Origin: Dipetalonema caudispina
Taxonomy: Eukaryota > Nematoda > Chromadorea > Rhabditida > Onchocercidae
Length of the DNA: 64,000 bases
Reading direction: 5' to 3'
NCBI GenBank assembly: GCA_013365325.1
Contig: JABVXV010000087.1
Span: 1 to 64,000, forward strand
Part shown: positions 1 through 13,900 of the stretch, in pieces
Position numbering within the stretch: the first letter of the stretch is position 1
Layout of the letters: each line of letters opens with the position of its first letter
The notes under the pieces: model-generated
Seen by the model: only the letters and a program-made list of their open reading frames with translations
Told to the model about the DNA's origin: nothing
The model's database searches: none
Position numbers and translations under genes: made by a program

Positions 1-157
1 GTGTAGAAATAATTCCTGAAATGAAACAACGCGAAAGAAAGAAGGAAAGTTGGAGCAGTTTGCCAACGTTCGATTTCTTCAAATTTATTACAACGAATTA
101 AAACTTTCTCAACTAATTGATTTTTCCATGAAATTGTTACACATCTAAGAAACAAAT
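1..157 (-). repeat. Inverted copy of 62500-62656
   Basis: Base i of this segment pairs with base 62657-i. All 157 positions agree except 122 (T here, C expected from G at 62535). Similarity stops after 157, exactly where the right-hand copy meets an acceptor AG (62498-62499). At the left the match is cut by the window edge, so the true length is unknown. Confidence 0.9.
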
Positions 158-221
158 TTATTGCATATCTCCAACCACTAGCAATCTTCCCGAGATATTC
201 ATGGATAATTCTGAAAACCAT
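1..221 (-). CDS. Partial open frame cut by the left edge, near-identical to a right-end exon candidate
   Basis: On the minus strand a frame is open from an ATG at 221 down to base 1, giving 73 codons with no stop. It may extend upstream to an acceptor-like TTTTAG whose exon side begins near 250. The last 157 bases (157 to 1) match 62500-62656 in inverted orientation with one mismatch, and both copies are open in the same frame. The residues are hydrophobic and aromatic, with runs such as EYLGKIASGW and RCVTISWK. I recognise no family. It could be the 3' part of a real gene continuing left of the window, a mobile or duplicated fragment, or an assembly duplicate. Open frames of this length do occur by chance in DNA this AT-rich, so the main support is the conserved frame in the two copies. 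Confidence 0.3.
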   Translation of the reverse strand, partial: MVFRIIHEYLGKIASGWRYAINLFLRCVTISWKNQLVEKVLIRCNKFEEIERWQTAPTFLLSFALFHFRNYFY

Positions 222-3200
222 AGTTGGAAACAAGTGCTTCTTACAGAAACTAAAATCTACCGTAACAATTTCCATGTAAAAATAGATTTGCAAGTGAGAG
301 AAGAAATATTTGGTCTAATATTCTATAACTATAAAAAAATATGGGATAATTTGTTATTTATCAAATTTGACATAGCTTAATAATCACTTGGGAAGCTTGT
401 TGGATACTCAAAGGTTAGCTATTTGAAAGATAATTTTTGTTGAAAAAATATTGAACAACAATGAAATCAGTGGAATAAAATTAAAGTGAATATTTTGTTG
501 TGTAATTCAGCTAATAATTATCACAGAGAAAATACTGGAAGAATTAAATAAATCTCATTAGAATACAAAAATATTTTTTTCTCGTAGAATTTACCACAAA
601 TAAATTTCGATAATAAACAACGATATTTTTTATAAATCTGTTAGGAAGTTTTAAATTCATTTTGGAAAAGAAAATTGGAAAAGATATAAGTTCGGAATCT
701 GCAATTGAACTTCGATGTTCAAAATCAAGTTTAAAAATAAAGCTTGAAATTGAATCTGAAGCAAAATTATAAAACCAAAATTCAGAAGAAAATTTGAATC
801 AACAGAAATGGAGTTTAAAATTGTTTTATAATAATGCAATAAGTTGAACGAAATTTTGGGATACTTCACAAATTATTATCGTTTGTTCATTATCTCAATG
901 CATAATTGCAAACGTGAAACAAAGATATTGTACGTACGAGACTTACGTTTGCAAACATTTTATGGACAATAACAGTTGGCAGATGAAAAGCGTCAAATCA
1001 AAAATATTTTTGTGTTTCAATGAAATTTATTTAATTTCTTCTATTTCCAGTTGATTTAGGTAGCAAAGCGTTCATTTGAAATCTTTTCCATTTATTTCAT
1101 TGCTGTTTATTTTTTTTGCTAAAATTTGTCTTCATTTATTTGGAAAGTAACTGAAATGTTATTAACCTTATGATCTTAAGGTCAAAGTGACGATAAATGC
1201 CAAATGTTGACCTATTTCTTGTGCTTAAAAGAGAAAAATATATTATAATTTATATCGACTGAACAACGATATCCGATAGTTTTTTTTTTGTTCACGAAAG
1301 ATTTAGCAGAAACGAAGGAAGGTAAGCTTATTAAATTTCAAAAGTCAAATGTCATCAACATCACAGCTAAAATGATGAAGGTAAATTTAGTTTCCGGCCT
1401 TCATCATATTGAAAGCAATCATCTTCTGAAAGAATATTTACTCAATTTTTTTCCAAATTTGATCGTTTAATTACTTTACTGCTATTATTGCTTTAAATAG
1501 TTTATTTATGGCAAAACTTTTTTTTTGAATATTAAGCCAAATATTTCTTCCCTTCCTCGGAAATCCGTTTTTATCGGGGAATTGCTGTATTTGACAATAG
1601 ATTAACTTTCATTTTGTTAGGTATACTAAATAATTTTTCTTAATTCATCCATTAATTAGACTATCGATAAGTCGAATTCCTAACAAGCCATCATCCCTAA
1701 CTAGTCAATAAATAGGCGATCCGTATGTTTGTGGTTTGCTCGATTTGTTTAAAATATTTTGGAAATAAAATTTAATCATATTTCCGATATTATCACTTTT
1801 TGAATTATTAAAGTTAAACATAAATTCTATTTGAATTGAAATAGAATATTTAAATTTCTTCTCAATCGTAAAAGTTCTGAAGTTATTTTATAGGGCTTAA
1901 TGAAAGCAATAGTGGTAGTGAAAGTGAGTTTAAACATTTCAAATTTAAATGAACAATTTGCAGTGCTTCTTCTCTCAACCGGTGAAATAGTTGTAAGAGT
2001 GACAGGGTAGGGTTGTATGCTTTGTTCGACCACTTCAAATTTTTAGGGTGAACAAAATGAAATGAGCAGAGTGACACGACGAAAATGAATTTACCAATTT
2101 TTTTTCTTTTTTTTTTTTTTTCCGCTCTGAAGAGTCAGCTATAAGGCATTATGTAATAGTATAGCACAGATGTTATTCCATCTCTTCTCTTCATATAAGC
2201 ATAAATGTTTCGGTAAATATCCCAAGATGAAAGTAATTATTGATATTCATTTTAGATGATAGCACATGAAATGATTGGTTCCTTATCAATTCTTTTTTTT
2301 TTTTTTTTTTTTTTCTCCCTTCTTTCTCTTCAAAATTCTCTTTAACTCTCCTTTCAAATGTCTACACTATCCACATTTTTATAGCAATTTTTTTTCCTCT
2401 ATCTGATATCATTAACTGATAGATTCAACCGGATCTTTTATCGGACATTATCCGTTTAATGATCCATTTCTTTGTGGAATTTAATAAGATTATTTATTTT
2501 TTTTCCCTTTGCTTTTATTACCAGGCTCATAACACAACTTATAACGATTGAAGAAAACCACTTCAAATAATATCTTAGCTCATTTTCTAAATTTCTAAAT
2601 TTCTAATTTCTTTCTATGACAAATGGTATTTTTCCTGCTAGGCTTATAATATCGTAACTCAAATAAATTAATCAATTATCGATATAACTATAGCATTTCC
2701 TTCCAATCAAATAATCCAAAAAATAAATTGACTGAAATTTCAAAATTTAAAATATTGAACGAAACCAGAAGATATTCTCGTTTTCTCTTCATCAAGCCAT
2801 TCTCTACACTTTCAACTTTTTTTTTTTTTGTTTTTTTATTTCGGAATTTTTAATGAAAAATTAAAGCTTAGTCAGAGAAGAGAAATAGATTAATGAGGCA
2901 TATCAAACTGGAAAATTCTTTTTTCTTCGCCTAAAACTTAAGAAGATAGAAACTTGTCGGAGAAAAAAAAAAAATTTTATTTTTATCTGATAATTATTAT
3001 TTACTTCTTCATCATTAGCTATTATCACTTCCAAGTATTATCATTGTTGTAATCATTACTGTGATTAGCCCACTATCATCTTCCAGTAATTTTGTCATAA
3101 TAGCTTATATCTGTTGTTACTATCACTGCAATGAATGCTACCTACCACTATCAGTATTGATGTTATAAATGCTTCTATATCCTATTGTTATCAGTGTTGA

Positions 3201-4010
3201 TGATGTAAACGATGAAATGAAATTTGAGAAATATAGCAAATAAAACTGCTATTTTGTTCTCAAATCCACTTTATTATTCATCCATATTGTTAGCTTTGAA
3301 TAGTCCACATCTTTAAGATTTTTCCATTTCTTCAGTGTTTTGGCTGTAATTCAATAATAACTTAGCTCATATTTCACTGAAACAGACAGCATGGTGAAGT
3401 TAAAAATTTTCAGTATCGACTATACTGATAATAAATTTTACATGTTTATCAATATTCTATGTTGATTGCAACGGAGCTCAAGAAGTACTTACTGCTATGT
3501 TGTAGAACACTTAAGTGAATTGATCTAAATCGAAATTAGAAAATTGCTGTATAATGGAAAATGTGTTATTACATGCGGAATAGCTATTGAAATAAAGATT
3601 AAATAGAAATTAACTTCAACAGTGATAATTGATAATTGATACAGTTGCATAACTCAGTTACTTGTTTTGGTTTTCTGTAACTTATTCCAGTTTTTGGTGT
3701 TATGATAATTCCTATATCTGTCTTATCACTAATCATTTAGCAATTTTTTTCTGGTAATTTTTATTGCATTCAAATACTGGCTTACTTAGTTTTCAATTTC
3801 AAAACAACTGACGTTTTAAAAAAAAATTAAAAAGAAAAATATTTGAGAATTTAGAAAATGGAATGATTTAATGTTAGCATAGTAAAAATCGATAAAATAA
3901 GCAAGTGAATTATATTCCTATCTAACATTTATTTCTATCTTGCTAATTAATTATTTAAATCTATAAATAGTATAATAGAATGTAACTTAAATCTGAATGT
4001 AATTATATTA

Positions 4011-4068
4011 AATTGAATTGAATAGAAGAGAATTGAATTGCATTGAGTTGAATTGAATTGAATTAAAC
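4011..4068. repeat. Degenerate (GAATT)n pentanucleotide repeat
   Basis: Repeated ATTGA/GAATT units with several interruptions (AGAAGAG, GCATTGAGTTG). A simple-sequence array with no feature around it. Confidence 0.8.
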
Positions 4069-5800
4069 TGGATATATGCACTACTGAATCAAATTGTACG
4101 AAGATAATTCAAGTTGAATTTCTTGACTGTTGTTGAAATGAGTCGTAATCATATCAAATACCCAAAATCTTATTTTTAGATTTTGCTAATTGTAATGGAA
4201 GTTTATAAATTGCTTTTGGTGTATTAAGGAAGCTATTGCAGAATTATTTCATAGCTTCCGGTTTTATTCTATGCAAGAAAATGTAAACGGAAATTACTGT
4301 TTGCAAGAAATTTTGATTTGCATGTTTTACCTCATTGTTAAGTTCCTTCTGATTGAAGGCTTTGTCCTTGACAAAGTTGCATTTGTGAGATTTAAAATTT
4401 ATTCTTCCCTTCATAAGATCAATAAATAAATTGAAATTGACATAATTCAAATTCAGTACACAAAAAGAGTGTTGTAAAGTATAGGAAGGACTATTACAGC
4501 TGCTGCATAATCAAGTAATAATGATTTTACTAAATATTAAATGTAATAGTAGTGTGATGATACTAGCAGAAAGGAAGAAGGGTGGAAGGCGTAAACTTTC
4601 AGGAAGTTCAGCTAAAATATTCTTGCATCACTAATATCGCACAACTTCAGCTATTCATTAATCTTTCTTTCAATGAATCATTCAAGTGTGGTTTAAAATA
4701 GTTAAGCTATATTGATTAATTTTCAAAGGAAAAAAAAAAATCAAAATATCGAGTTTAGCCTTTGAAGCAGTTCCAACCTTTAAAATTGTTTTTCTTTTAA
4801 AGGCACTTTTCTTTTGGCAGTATTAGAAACCATTTTATTTCAAAATGCAATTTCGGAACTTTTAATAATAGCTTTTATGATATCATATGTTACTTGTTGT
4901 TTCCAATCACCACATTTTTTTTTTTCAAATTGTACTTTACATAGTTTATTCTTCAACAGTTTGATTTGCTAAATTTAAGCATAAAATTAAATCAAATTCT
5001 AAAATGCCTTGACCAGATTTTAATCTTAAATTTATATTTGTAATTGAGAAAAAAAAAAATAAACAACTATTCGTACTAAAAATATTTGTGTTGTAAGTGA
5101 GCACTCTTTGTGATCATAAAATTTTCCTTACTTTCGAATTTTGACTTAATTACTAACAAACCAATAGTAATCAATGATATTAGGAGGAATAAACGTAAAT
5201 TTGACCTCAACATGGTAAACCTTTTTTAGAAATTGGCAAGACTGACTTAACAATTTTTCATGATATTTGTCTAATGTTGCATTTTCTATAAATATCACTT
5301 CAATTTTTCCACTCTCCTAATGGCTTCCCAGTATTTGAGCCAAAATTTGAAAGAAAGAAAAATTTGGAATCATGAAATTACAAGGATTATCACATGTTCA
5401 TAATATAAACTTCCTTTTTCCTTTGACCTCCTTATATTATTACATTAACATTTTTAACATTCTGAAATTTAAGTTTTTTTTTCCTGAATATATTTTAACT
5501 CAATTTCGTTTAGGACATTTGTCTGGATACGGTAAAGTTACATAGCTTGATGAATTGCATTTAAAAGCAAAAAGAGGCGCTTCTGTGATCAATTCATCAG
5601 AAGCGCTCAGATCATTTACTGTGTGGAAAATTTATTATTTAACATTTTTTTCTAACATAGATGGAGAGGAATTTTCAGCGATAAAGTTTCGCTGATAGTA
5701 CGTTGTGTGATGTTGCGAACTATGGAATAAAGGAGAAGAAAGAGAGAATTTTAATATATTTGAACAAACTTTTGCTTGTTTTTTGACAAATATTTGGAGA

Positions 5801-5822
5801 GAAAGAGAGAGAGAGAGAGAGA
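5801..5822. repeat. (GA)n microsatellite
   Basis: Uninterrupted AG dinucleotides preceded by GGAGAGAAAG. Simple repeat in intergenic DNA. Confidence 0.85.
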
Positions 5823-7046
5823 TTGAAGAAAAGAAATAAATGAACTGAAATATTTTACTTTTAACTCATTCTGAATTTACTACTTTAACTAATATTTAAG
5901 TGTTAGAATCTTATAAGTTCTTTTGTAAGATCTGTTCAAAATAAGCAATTACATAGCGATTACCTCCATACTTCATCATGTCGTTATATTCTCCAACGAT
6001 TTCGACTATTGTATGCGGAACATTTGTTGTGAAAGAAAGGATATAAACAGAGGACAATAATTCGTAGGATGTCAACATGAACGTATGACCTTGTTTATGT
6101 TATCGGACCACCAAAGATTACATCGTCTTAACTATATACACAACATTCTGTTTTTCCTAATAACACTTTTTCCAGTTCTTAATTTTTGAATAATTTCTTC
6201 CTCCTTTATATTATCATTATTAGGTTTCCGTAGGAATTATCACAATAAATGACCATATTCAGATTTTCAGATATTTTTTCTTAACTTTCAAAATATTTAT
6301 ATCTAAGGAACTGTTAAGGTGTTATAAGAAGAATTTCAAGAATTCGCATAGCCTTCTGAGGATTTCCAAAATAGAATTAAAGAATGATTCATTGAGATTC
6401 ATAGAATTACTTATTATAGTTGTAGCATTCTTTTTATTATTATTGTTACTCTTCGCAGTTCTACAATGATTTTTCCTTGGTATGAATGAGTTGGAATCTA
6501 CGAAACTAGCAACAAATACTTCATTGTTCTGAAATATATTCACATACCACATTAACCTTTAACCCACATATAATCTTTATAATCAGTTAATTCATAAAAC
6601 AATGTTATAATGCTCGAGTAGAAATTGGAAGGATGCTGAGAATCTAGAAGTAAGAGTTCAAATCATAAACGGTACATTTGATAAATCTAAACTAATGAAA
6701 GAAGGAAAATTAAGATAACTTTGTGGAAATTCAATAGAGAAGATCACTCTTCTTTTAATGCAATTAATAATAGTTCGAATTTGGGTCGCATTCGACCTTA
6801 CGCTTACATAAAATTTGATATTTTTTACTTCTTCAATAATTTTTCATAAACAATCTTAAATTTCTCTGCTTGCTTTTTTCCATACTCTTTTTTCCGTATT
6901 CTTTCCTGAAAGTTAAGCTATTCATCTTCATCATAGTATGTAAAGCTATTTTAATGACAATAGTTCAATTGTATTCTTTCTTGTAATAAAATTTGTCATT
7001 ATTATTTTAGCATTTATAATATTTCACTGTTATATAAGCATTCCTC

Positions 7047-7292
7047 TCGTAGCATTATATATTAATACTATGAAGATTCTGCAGATATTTTTACTTTTAA
7101 TTACCAAATTTCAGTAAGAGGTATTTCTTACTTTCGTAGCATTATATATTAATACTATGAAGATTCTGCAGATATTTTTACTTTTAATTATCAAATTTCA
7201 GTAAGAGGTATTTCTTACTTTCGTAGCATTATATATTAATACTATGAAGATTCTGCAGATATTTTTACTTTTAATTATCAAACATCAGTAAA
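7047..7292. repeat. 87-bp tandem repeat, about 2.8 copies
   Basis: Units begin with TCGTAGCATTATATATT at 7047, 7134 and 7221, so the period is exactly 87 bp. Copies 1 and 2 differ at about one base (ACCAAA versus ATCAAA). Copy 3 decays after the ATCAAACATCAG segment. The near-identity points to recent expansion. Confidence 0.95.
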
Positions 7293-8880
7293 GATATTAC
7301 GTAAGAAATTAATGAATTGTATTAATAATTGAGGTGTGATATCATTCAAAAAATTCATCTGAAAATCAATTATTTCTCTAATTTTCAAATATACGTGTAA
7401 GATGTTAGTTACCTAGAAAGAAGTGAACTTTGACCTTGGAATATTTGAGAATTTCTTTCAATCATAGATTTTTTTTTTTTTTTTGGAAGTAACAGAAAGT
7501 ACGAGAATTTTTTTGAAAATTAATACAAATTGCTTGTAACAACACACTTTCTTGGTAAAATGGACTTTAAAATTTGATTAACTTTTTTTCTCGAAATTTC
7601 AACAAGAAAAATGGAGTACTTTGTTATGTGAAACTTTGATGAACTATTTGAAAGAAAAAGTTCAAAAAAATCAATACTTTAATATAATCAATGTCTACTA
7701 ATTTTAATACGCGAATTTTTTTGCTTGGAAGAAATGAAAGAAATGCATTAATTCATAATTTTTTTATGATAATAAATGATGTATTTTAGCATTTTTACCA
7801 AATTTAAAAAACGATAGATTCCTCCTTGGTTAATTGCATTCATATCTTTACATCGTTCATATCCCAGTCTATAATTCAAATTAGATTTATATGAGTTTTA
7901 AGCTTGAATTTAAATGATGAAAAAAAGATTTTTGACTGATTACTACTTGACCTATGATAATACTTTTTTAGTGACTTACCTATTGTTTGGCGGTTTTTTT
8001 AAGACTATTTTACACTAAACACGTTTCTAACTAATCACCAAATCATCCACTTCTCTACCATTATCATTTGGTTTCCCAGAATGATTCTATTTCGTTACTA
8101 CGACACGTCAAATACAACTATCCCAGTTGCATCAACCTCGATATTTCACACTTTCCACGTACGTGAATCAACCTAGAAACAGTCATTCATTCCTTCAACA
8201 TATCATTTATCGATATGCGCACGCGATGATTGTTACTGATCACTACTACTATATCTATCACGTTGTTTATTTGATAACGAAATAATTTATGTGATTCTTA
8301 CATGCAATGTTTAAGTCATCCTTCGCTATTTAATGATCACGTAAGTGAAACTGTTAAATTATTCAGATTATGAATGATTCGAACTTTCCGAGCTTATTTT
8401 TATTTCCGGCTTACTGAGAAAACATTTTCATTGACTTCTTCCGAATTTATAGTTTCTTTCTTTGATAAAAAAATAAACTTTGTTGTCGTGCAACAAGAAT
8501 GCATGCATGCATTGATAGGATAAAGAAATGAAATAAAGCTAAAATAATGTATGCTGTATATTGCATGCTATTCTGTTTATTGCAAGTACTCTGCTATTCG
8601 GATAAATGCAAACATCAAGAGAGAAAGAAATTGTTGCTTAAGGTTCTCTTCTGTGGATATTTTTAAAAAATGTTTTTTTTTTTATTTTTTGAAATTGCAT
8701 TTAACTTCACTTCAACCCTTTCCTCTTATATGAATCATCCATTTAGTTCACATTTCTCTTCCTTTTCTTCACTTACCTCTTCTCAGTAACGATACGTACA
8801 TTTCTCCCATCACCACATAGATCCATCCATTCACCATTTACTAAAAACCATCCTGGAAACCACCTATAACACCTCGTATA

Positions 8881-8960
8881 CACCACACACACACACACAC
8901 ACACATACACACACACACAGACACACACAGACACAGACACACACACAGACAGACAGACAT
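8881..8960. repeat. (CA)n/(CAGA)n microsatellite
   Basis: An AC dinucleotide array that grades into ACAG and CAGA tetranucleotides at its 3' side. It should be length-polymorphic. Confidence 0.95.
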
Positions 8961-9329
8961 ATGATGATACATTTCACCTCTCAGTGGCATTTTCGCTTGA
9001 ACGCTTCAACTCATCTCAACTCGTTCAATTGCTGTTGATCGGGTAGAAGTACATCGGTGTATGTGATCTGTTTGTCATTCATGTCAGCGTTATTGAAATC
9101 AGGCAGGTTTCACTTGACGCTTCACGACGAATTTTTGAAGGTCATTTGATTTTGAATGATAAATTAGAGGAATAAATGACATCGTGGTTAAGAAGAGGAT
9201 TTCCTAATTATCACATAAGACAGGTAGAGTTTCAATTCTTCTGTTACTTTGTTAATAGAATTAGACTAGAGGTGATCATATTATTCTCTTTAATTTACCC
9301 TATTGTTTAATCTAATTACTTCATTTGTA

Positions 9330-9361
<32 letters not shown>

Positions 9362-10261
9362 CCGTGATTTCCCTCAAGAAAACAACTCTTCTACGACATT
9401 TTTAGGACAAAATATATCGTCATTCAATTCAATTTAAAATATCCGATGGTCATTCCATCTAATCACTAATCATTCTATATTTTGCGAAATTTACGCTTAA
9501 TTTACGTTTACGACATCGTCCCATATAATTAATATAATTTGGTCATTGAACAGCAATATTGGATTGGTTAGGAATTTGTGTATTTTATTTTATTTTTTCA
9601 ATTTTTGTTAAGTGATGTTTGAAATATTGAAATAATGTCACGGATGGTATTTATGTGGCAAATCATTCACTTGACAGTATCACATTTTGTATATGTCACT
9701 GAAATGAACCATCATTGATCCTAGTCTCTATCATTGTCATCTTATTGCTCCTCCTTTCTCTTTATGAATTCTTCATTTCAATATTTCTCAACATTTCTAA
9801 ATTCCAATTTCAATTTTTTTTTTTTTGTGAAAATTTATTTTTGTTTCTTTTCTTTTCGAAAGAGAGAAAGAGAGAGAGAGACAATATATATACCCTTATT
9901 TCCTCATCTTCTCACTTTTCCGGTGTTAGTTTTTGTGAGACAACTCGATTATTGATATCTAATAATGGTTTCATACGATTACCATCATACTTAGCCTCTG
10001 TTAAAATATCCGTTGTGTCATTTAACTAAGATGTCCGATATATCTTCCGGAATAATCAATATTTATTGCAGGATTTCCGGCTTACACTTCATATCATTCT
10101 TTCTCTCTTCAATGACATTTACAGCACTCCAAAAATGTTCATTGTATTTTCCGGGATAACTAATTCTTATATACTACAAAGATATTCACCGAGAAACTCA
10201 CTACATTTCATAGCTAATTTTAACGGGCCACTTGTTTAAACTTTCAAAAAGATTTGCCGCG

Positions 10262-10345
10262 GTTTGAGTGATTCCGAGGTAAGATGTTCCTTGTAGCGAT
10301 TGTTATCGGGGCGGGAATGGCGGGGAGTGAAGAGTAAGAGGATCA
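10262..10345 (+). promoter_or_regulatory. GC-rich patch upstream of LASP; possible promoter or untranslated first exon
   Basis: A local GC-rich island in otherwise AT-rich DNA, with CCGCGG near its start and GGGGCGGGAATGGCGGGGAG near 10307. The motif CCGAG followed by GTAAGA could be a 5' splice site of a non-coding first exon joining the acceptor at 10921-10928. It lies about 650 bp upstream of the LASP start codon. Promoter function is inference from composition and position. Confidence 0.3.
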
Positions 10346-10920
10346 CTTAAATTTCTCTTCTCAGTCTCTATTTCACTTCCTTTTTTATGCCAGTTTGTAT
10401 CTTTTGCTCTTTTTTTTTCTTTTTTTTTTTTTTTTTTTTGCATTTATTCAGTCAAATAATCGCTGTATACTTTTGAAGCGTGATTTTGTTGTATGTTTAG
10501 TTTCCGGATCATTTTCTGAGTTGGCTGTTCTCTGTCGATTCGATTTCTTGATTTATTGCATTTCATCATGACTTTTTTTTTGTTTAGATGAACTTCTTGT
10601 GCTGTTTTTGTTATAGTCTTTGGATCAGTTACCGTTTTGTTGGGTTCTTTTTAGTTTGATCTCCAAATAAATTCTTAGGCTTTACTTGATCCATTTTCAA
10701 ATTTATCGAGCTCTTTTTAGTTAATTTCTAATTTACTCTATGGTTCTTTGATTGTTTTTTTTTCGAATGTAATAATGTGCAACCGTCCTTCTCTTTTGTT
10801 TTACTTTTAAGAAGATTATTGTTGTTCCAAATGCATTCGATTAGTACTTCCGAGAACGTTAACCCTTACTGGAAATCGTGAAAAAGTTAGCAGTGATTTA
10901 GAAAAGTAAGATTTTAGCTT

Positions 10921-10928
10921 CTTTTCAG
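10921..10928 (+). promoter_or_regulatory. Acceptor just upstream of the LASP start; likely trans-splice site
   Basis: CTTTTCAG lies 46 bp before the ATG at 10975. In nematodes an acceptor in this position usually receives a spliced leader, or joins an upstream untranslated exon. Confidence 0.45.
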
Positions 10929-10974
10929 GTTCGGAATCTGGTGATATATCATTCCGCACTCTCTGTTTGTAAAG

Positions 10975-13900
10975 ATGAGTAAGAAGTGCGCCCGAGAGGA
11001 GTGCGGTAAAACTGTTTATCCACTTGAAGAATTAAAATGCCTCGACAAGGTAAACTTTTCTAAATCACTTAATTTACACTCTTTCATTTTCTAAGCTTTA
11101 TTTTGCTCTGAATAAACCCTACTTTTGGGGTAATAATTAATACCAGTATTTTTAGTATAAAATAAATTTAGTTGCTTTAAATTAACTATTGTTAACATAA
11201 CGAATAGATGAATTCAGCGGTAAGTTTTTGAAGTTGAATTCTGAGTCTTCTCTCTCAGGATAGTGATACGGGACCACTTTTGTTAGGAAGGAGACTGGAA
11301 AAGAGGAGGGTGTCAGATTATATTAAATGACACCATATAATCTTTTTAATTCAACCGTCTTAGTGTCTTGTCTTCAAGAACTGAATCATTTTAACAGAAT
11401 TTTATTTGATATTAGTGCTGATGTTGCCACTAAATAATTTATTTTAGGTTTGGCACAAAGGATGCTTCAGGTGCACAGTATGTAGCATGGTTTTGAACAT
11501 GAAAAATTATAAAGGATATGATAAAATGCCGTATTGCGAACCGTAAATTTTTACTGCTTTTACTGCTTTCATTCTTTCAGTTTTTGATTTCTGTTTAATA
11601 TTGTTTTTTTTTTCCCTTCTAAAATTTGTCACTTTTTCAGTCATTATCCAAAAACGGTAGCATCAGTGGTTGTCGATACACCAGAAATGAAGCGTCTGGC
11701 AGAAAATACCAGACTGCAGAGTCAGGTATGTCTTGATTCGGTGTTTTTATTAATATTATTTGCGTCCTTTTTTGCTGTTTTTCTCACGTTTGTTGTTTGG
11801 CTACGGCTAGCTAATGCATGTGGGAAGTTCTACCTCATAAAGTTAAGTAGTAAATTTAGTTCCAAATCATGACCATCAAATTCTACTCGAACTTTTTTGA
11901 AGTGAGACGTGATGAATTAGTGTATTCTTTTGTCTGTTCCCTGTACAAAACGTTTGAGCGTCCTTGAATATTCTTTTGCATTTTTATTTCTCAAAACGAC
12001 GGATTCCAGGTTAAATATCACGAAGAATTCGAGAAATCGAAGGGACATAGAATCCAAGTGGCTGATGATCCCGAGTTAACTCGACATCTGCAGAATACCA
12101 AAATTCAGTCTCAGGTGCCAGGGATTATGTACATGCAATTGAGTAACATGAAAGGGGGATAAAACATTCAATATTATATAGTTTCAGTTATAAGCTAACT
12201 ATTCTCTTTTGTTAACGTAAACTATGTTTCCCATAGATTGAGCTTTTATATTTTATAGGGATGAAACACTTTAAACATTTTTAGGTAGCTTATCACGGTG
12301 AACAGAACAAAAAAAAGTTACAAGATGAGATTCGGCCCCAACCAGAACAACAGAACATTTCTAATGGCGAAGGTTTTTTCTTTCATTCTTCATGTTTATT
12401 GTTTGCTAAAAATGGACTTCAATTCTTTTGTTGTTAGGTTTTCTAGAGCGAAGTTTGACCAGTTAGAACTGGGTACTTCTTTTGGTTCCAAATTATGGAT
12501 ATTGAGAGAAAAATTTAATGACGTATAACCTCGATAATACTTTGTTCTCGAATTTATAATAACAAAATAATAGTTACTGTTTACTCCTGTTTAATTTTCT
12601 CAAATCGTTCCAATTTCTTTCATATTTTTTATAGATTACCCTTGTTATTAATGCTTTTCCATGTAGCTTATGGGGATTTATTTATAGTCATGGCAAAGCT
12701 AAACATAAGCCTAGAAAGAGTTGAAAAATCTTTAAGGAAATAATTTTATATCTAGCAGTTGGTATGTAATAAATTTTCTAGAATTGTAAGTGTATTCTTC
12801 TAATGTTTACTGGCTTGCTTTAAATGACGATAAATTTGACATTGCTTCTTGTGATGTTAAATGAGAGTTGAGTTATTTTACTCTACTTTACTCCCGATTT
12901 CTTGATCATCCTGAAATAACCTTGGGATTGTGAAGATAGGAACAATTATTTTGCTAAAAGTTATTATTCTTCCAGCTTTTCAGCTGAAAGAAGCATAGTT
13001 TTATAAGTAGGAACAGGAAATTTTTGCTTTAAGTTTAATTATATTTCATATTCAGCACTGAGCTATCTTACCAAGAGCTTAGGCGAAAAAAGAGAGTTTT
13101 TTTACCTCTTACTGGGGTAAAAAAGTGGAACTCATAAAGTTCTTGGCTGTATCATTTGATTCTTCTCTCAACTAAAGGATATCTCCGCCACAGTAGTGGT
13201 CGAGGAACAGTTCTAACCATTGAGCTGTCTTGTAAAGACAGCATTATTTTATGCTTAGATATTCCTGCTATTCTATGGTAGAATGGACCTAATCTCAGAA
13301 GTTCAAAAAGATTGGCACTTCTATGTCATATTGTACGTACATTATCTGGATTTGCCTTAATTGCTTGAGAAGTGCTTATTTGTTTCTTACTTTCTTTCTC
13401 CGCTAAAGTCTTAATTCCTATTCACAAATCCGATTAATCATTTGCATGCGCTTTCAGTATCTTTGAGTGCTAATACTGTGCCTGAATCACCTTCAACGTA
13501 TGCCCCGCCCTTATCTGCTGCCGCTGTTCATCATCAACCAACAACGCCGTACTCCAGTAAACTTGCACGACAGTCCGGAACTCTAATTTATTCATCCGAA
13601 CAAGGTGGCAAAGGTATCTATATGTTAATATCAATGTATAGATATATACAGACATTTTCGGGGAATTCATTCGAAAGGTATATGAATTTCTAGAAATATC
13701 GATTTCAGTAGATTTGTGAGGAGGGTACTTTTGCGCTGTTCAGCTTTTTCATCGCATTCTGTTTGGCTTTTTAATGAATGTAAAAGATATGGGTTTTTCT
13801 AAATTTTCTTTCGATACGCTTTGGAAGGATACACTCAAGTCTATTACATATTAACATGAGAATAAATGTAAGGACGCAAGTATAACACAAAAAAGCACCA

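Larger units (their letters stand above)
222..10260. other. AT-rich non-coding region
   Basis: About 10 kb of AT-rich sequence with many T and A homopolymers (for example 2106-2121, 2294-2314, 9337-9360) and ATT/ATC-rich low-complexity stretches around 2990-3200. Short open frames exist on both strands, but none has coding-like composition with phase-matched splice sites. I saw no convincing tRNA or rRNA. Repeats inside it are listed separately. Confidence 0.6.
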
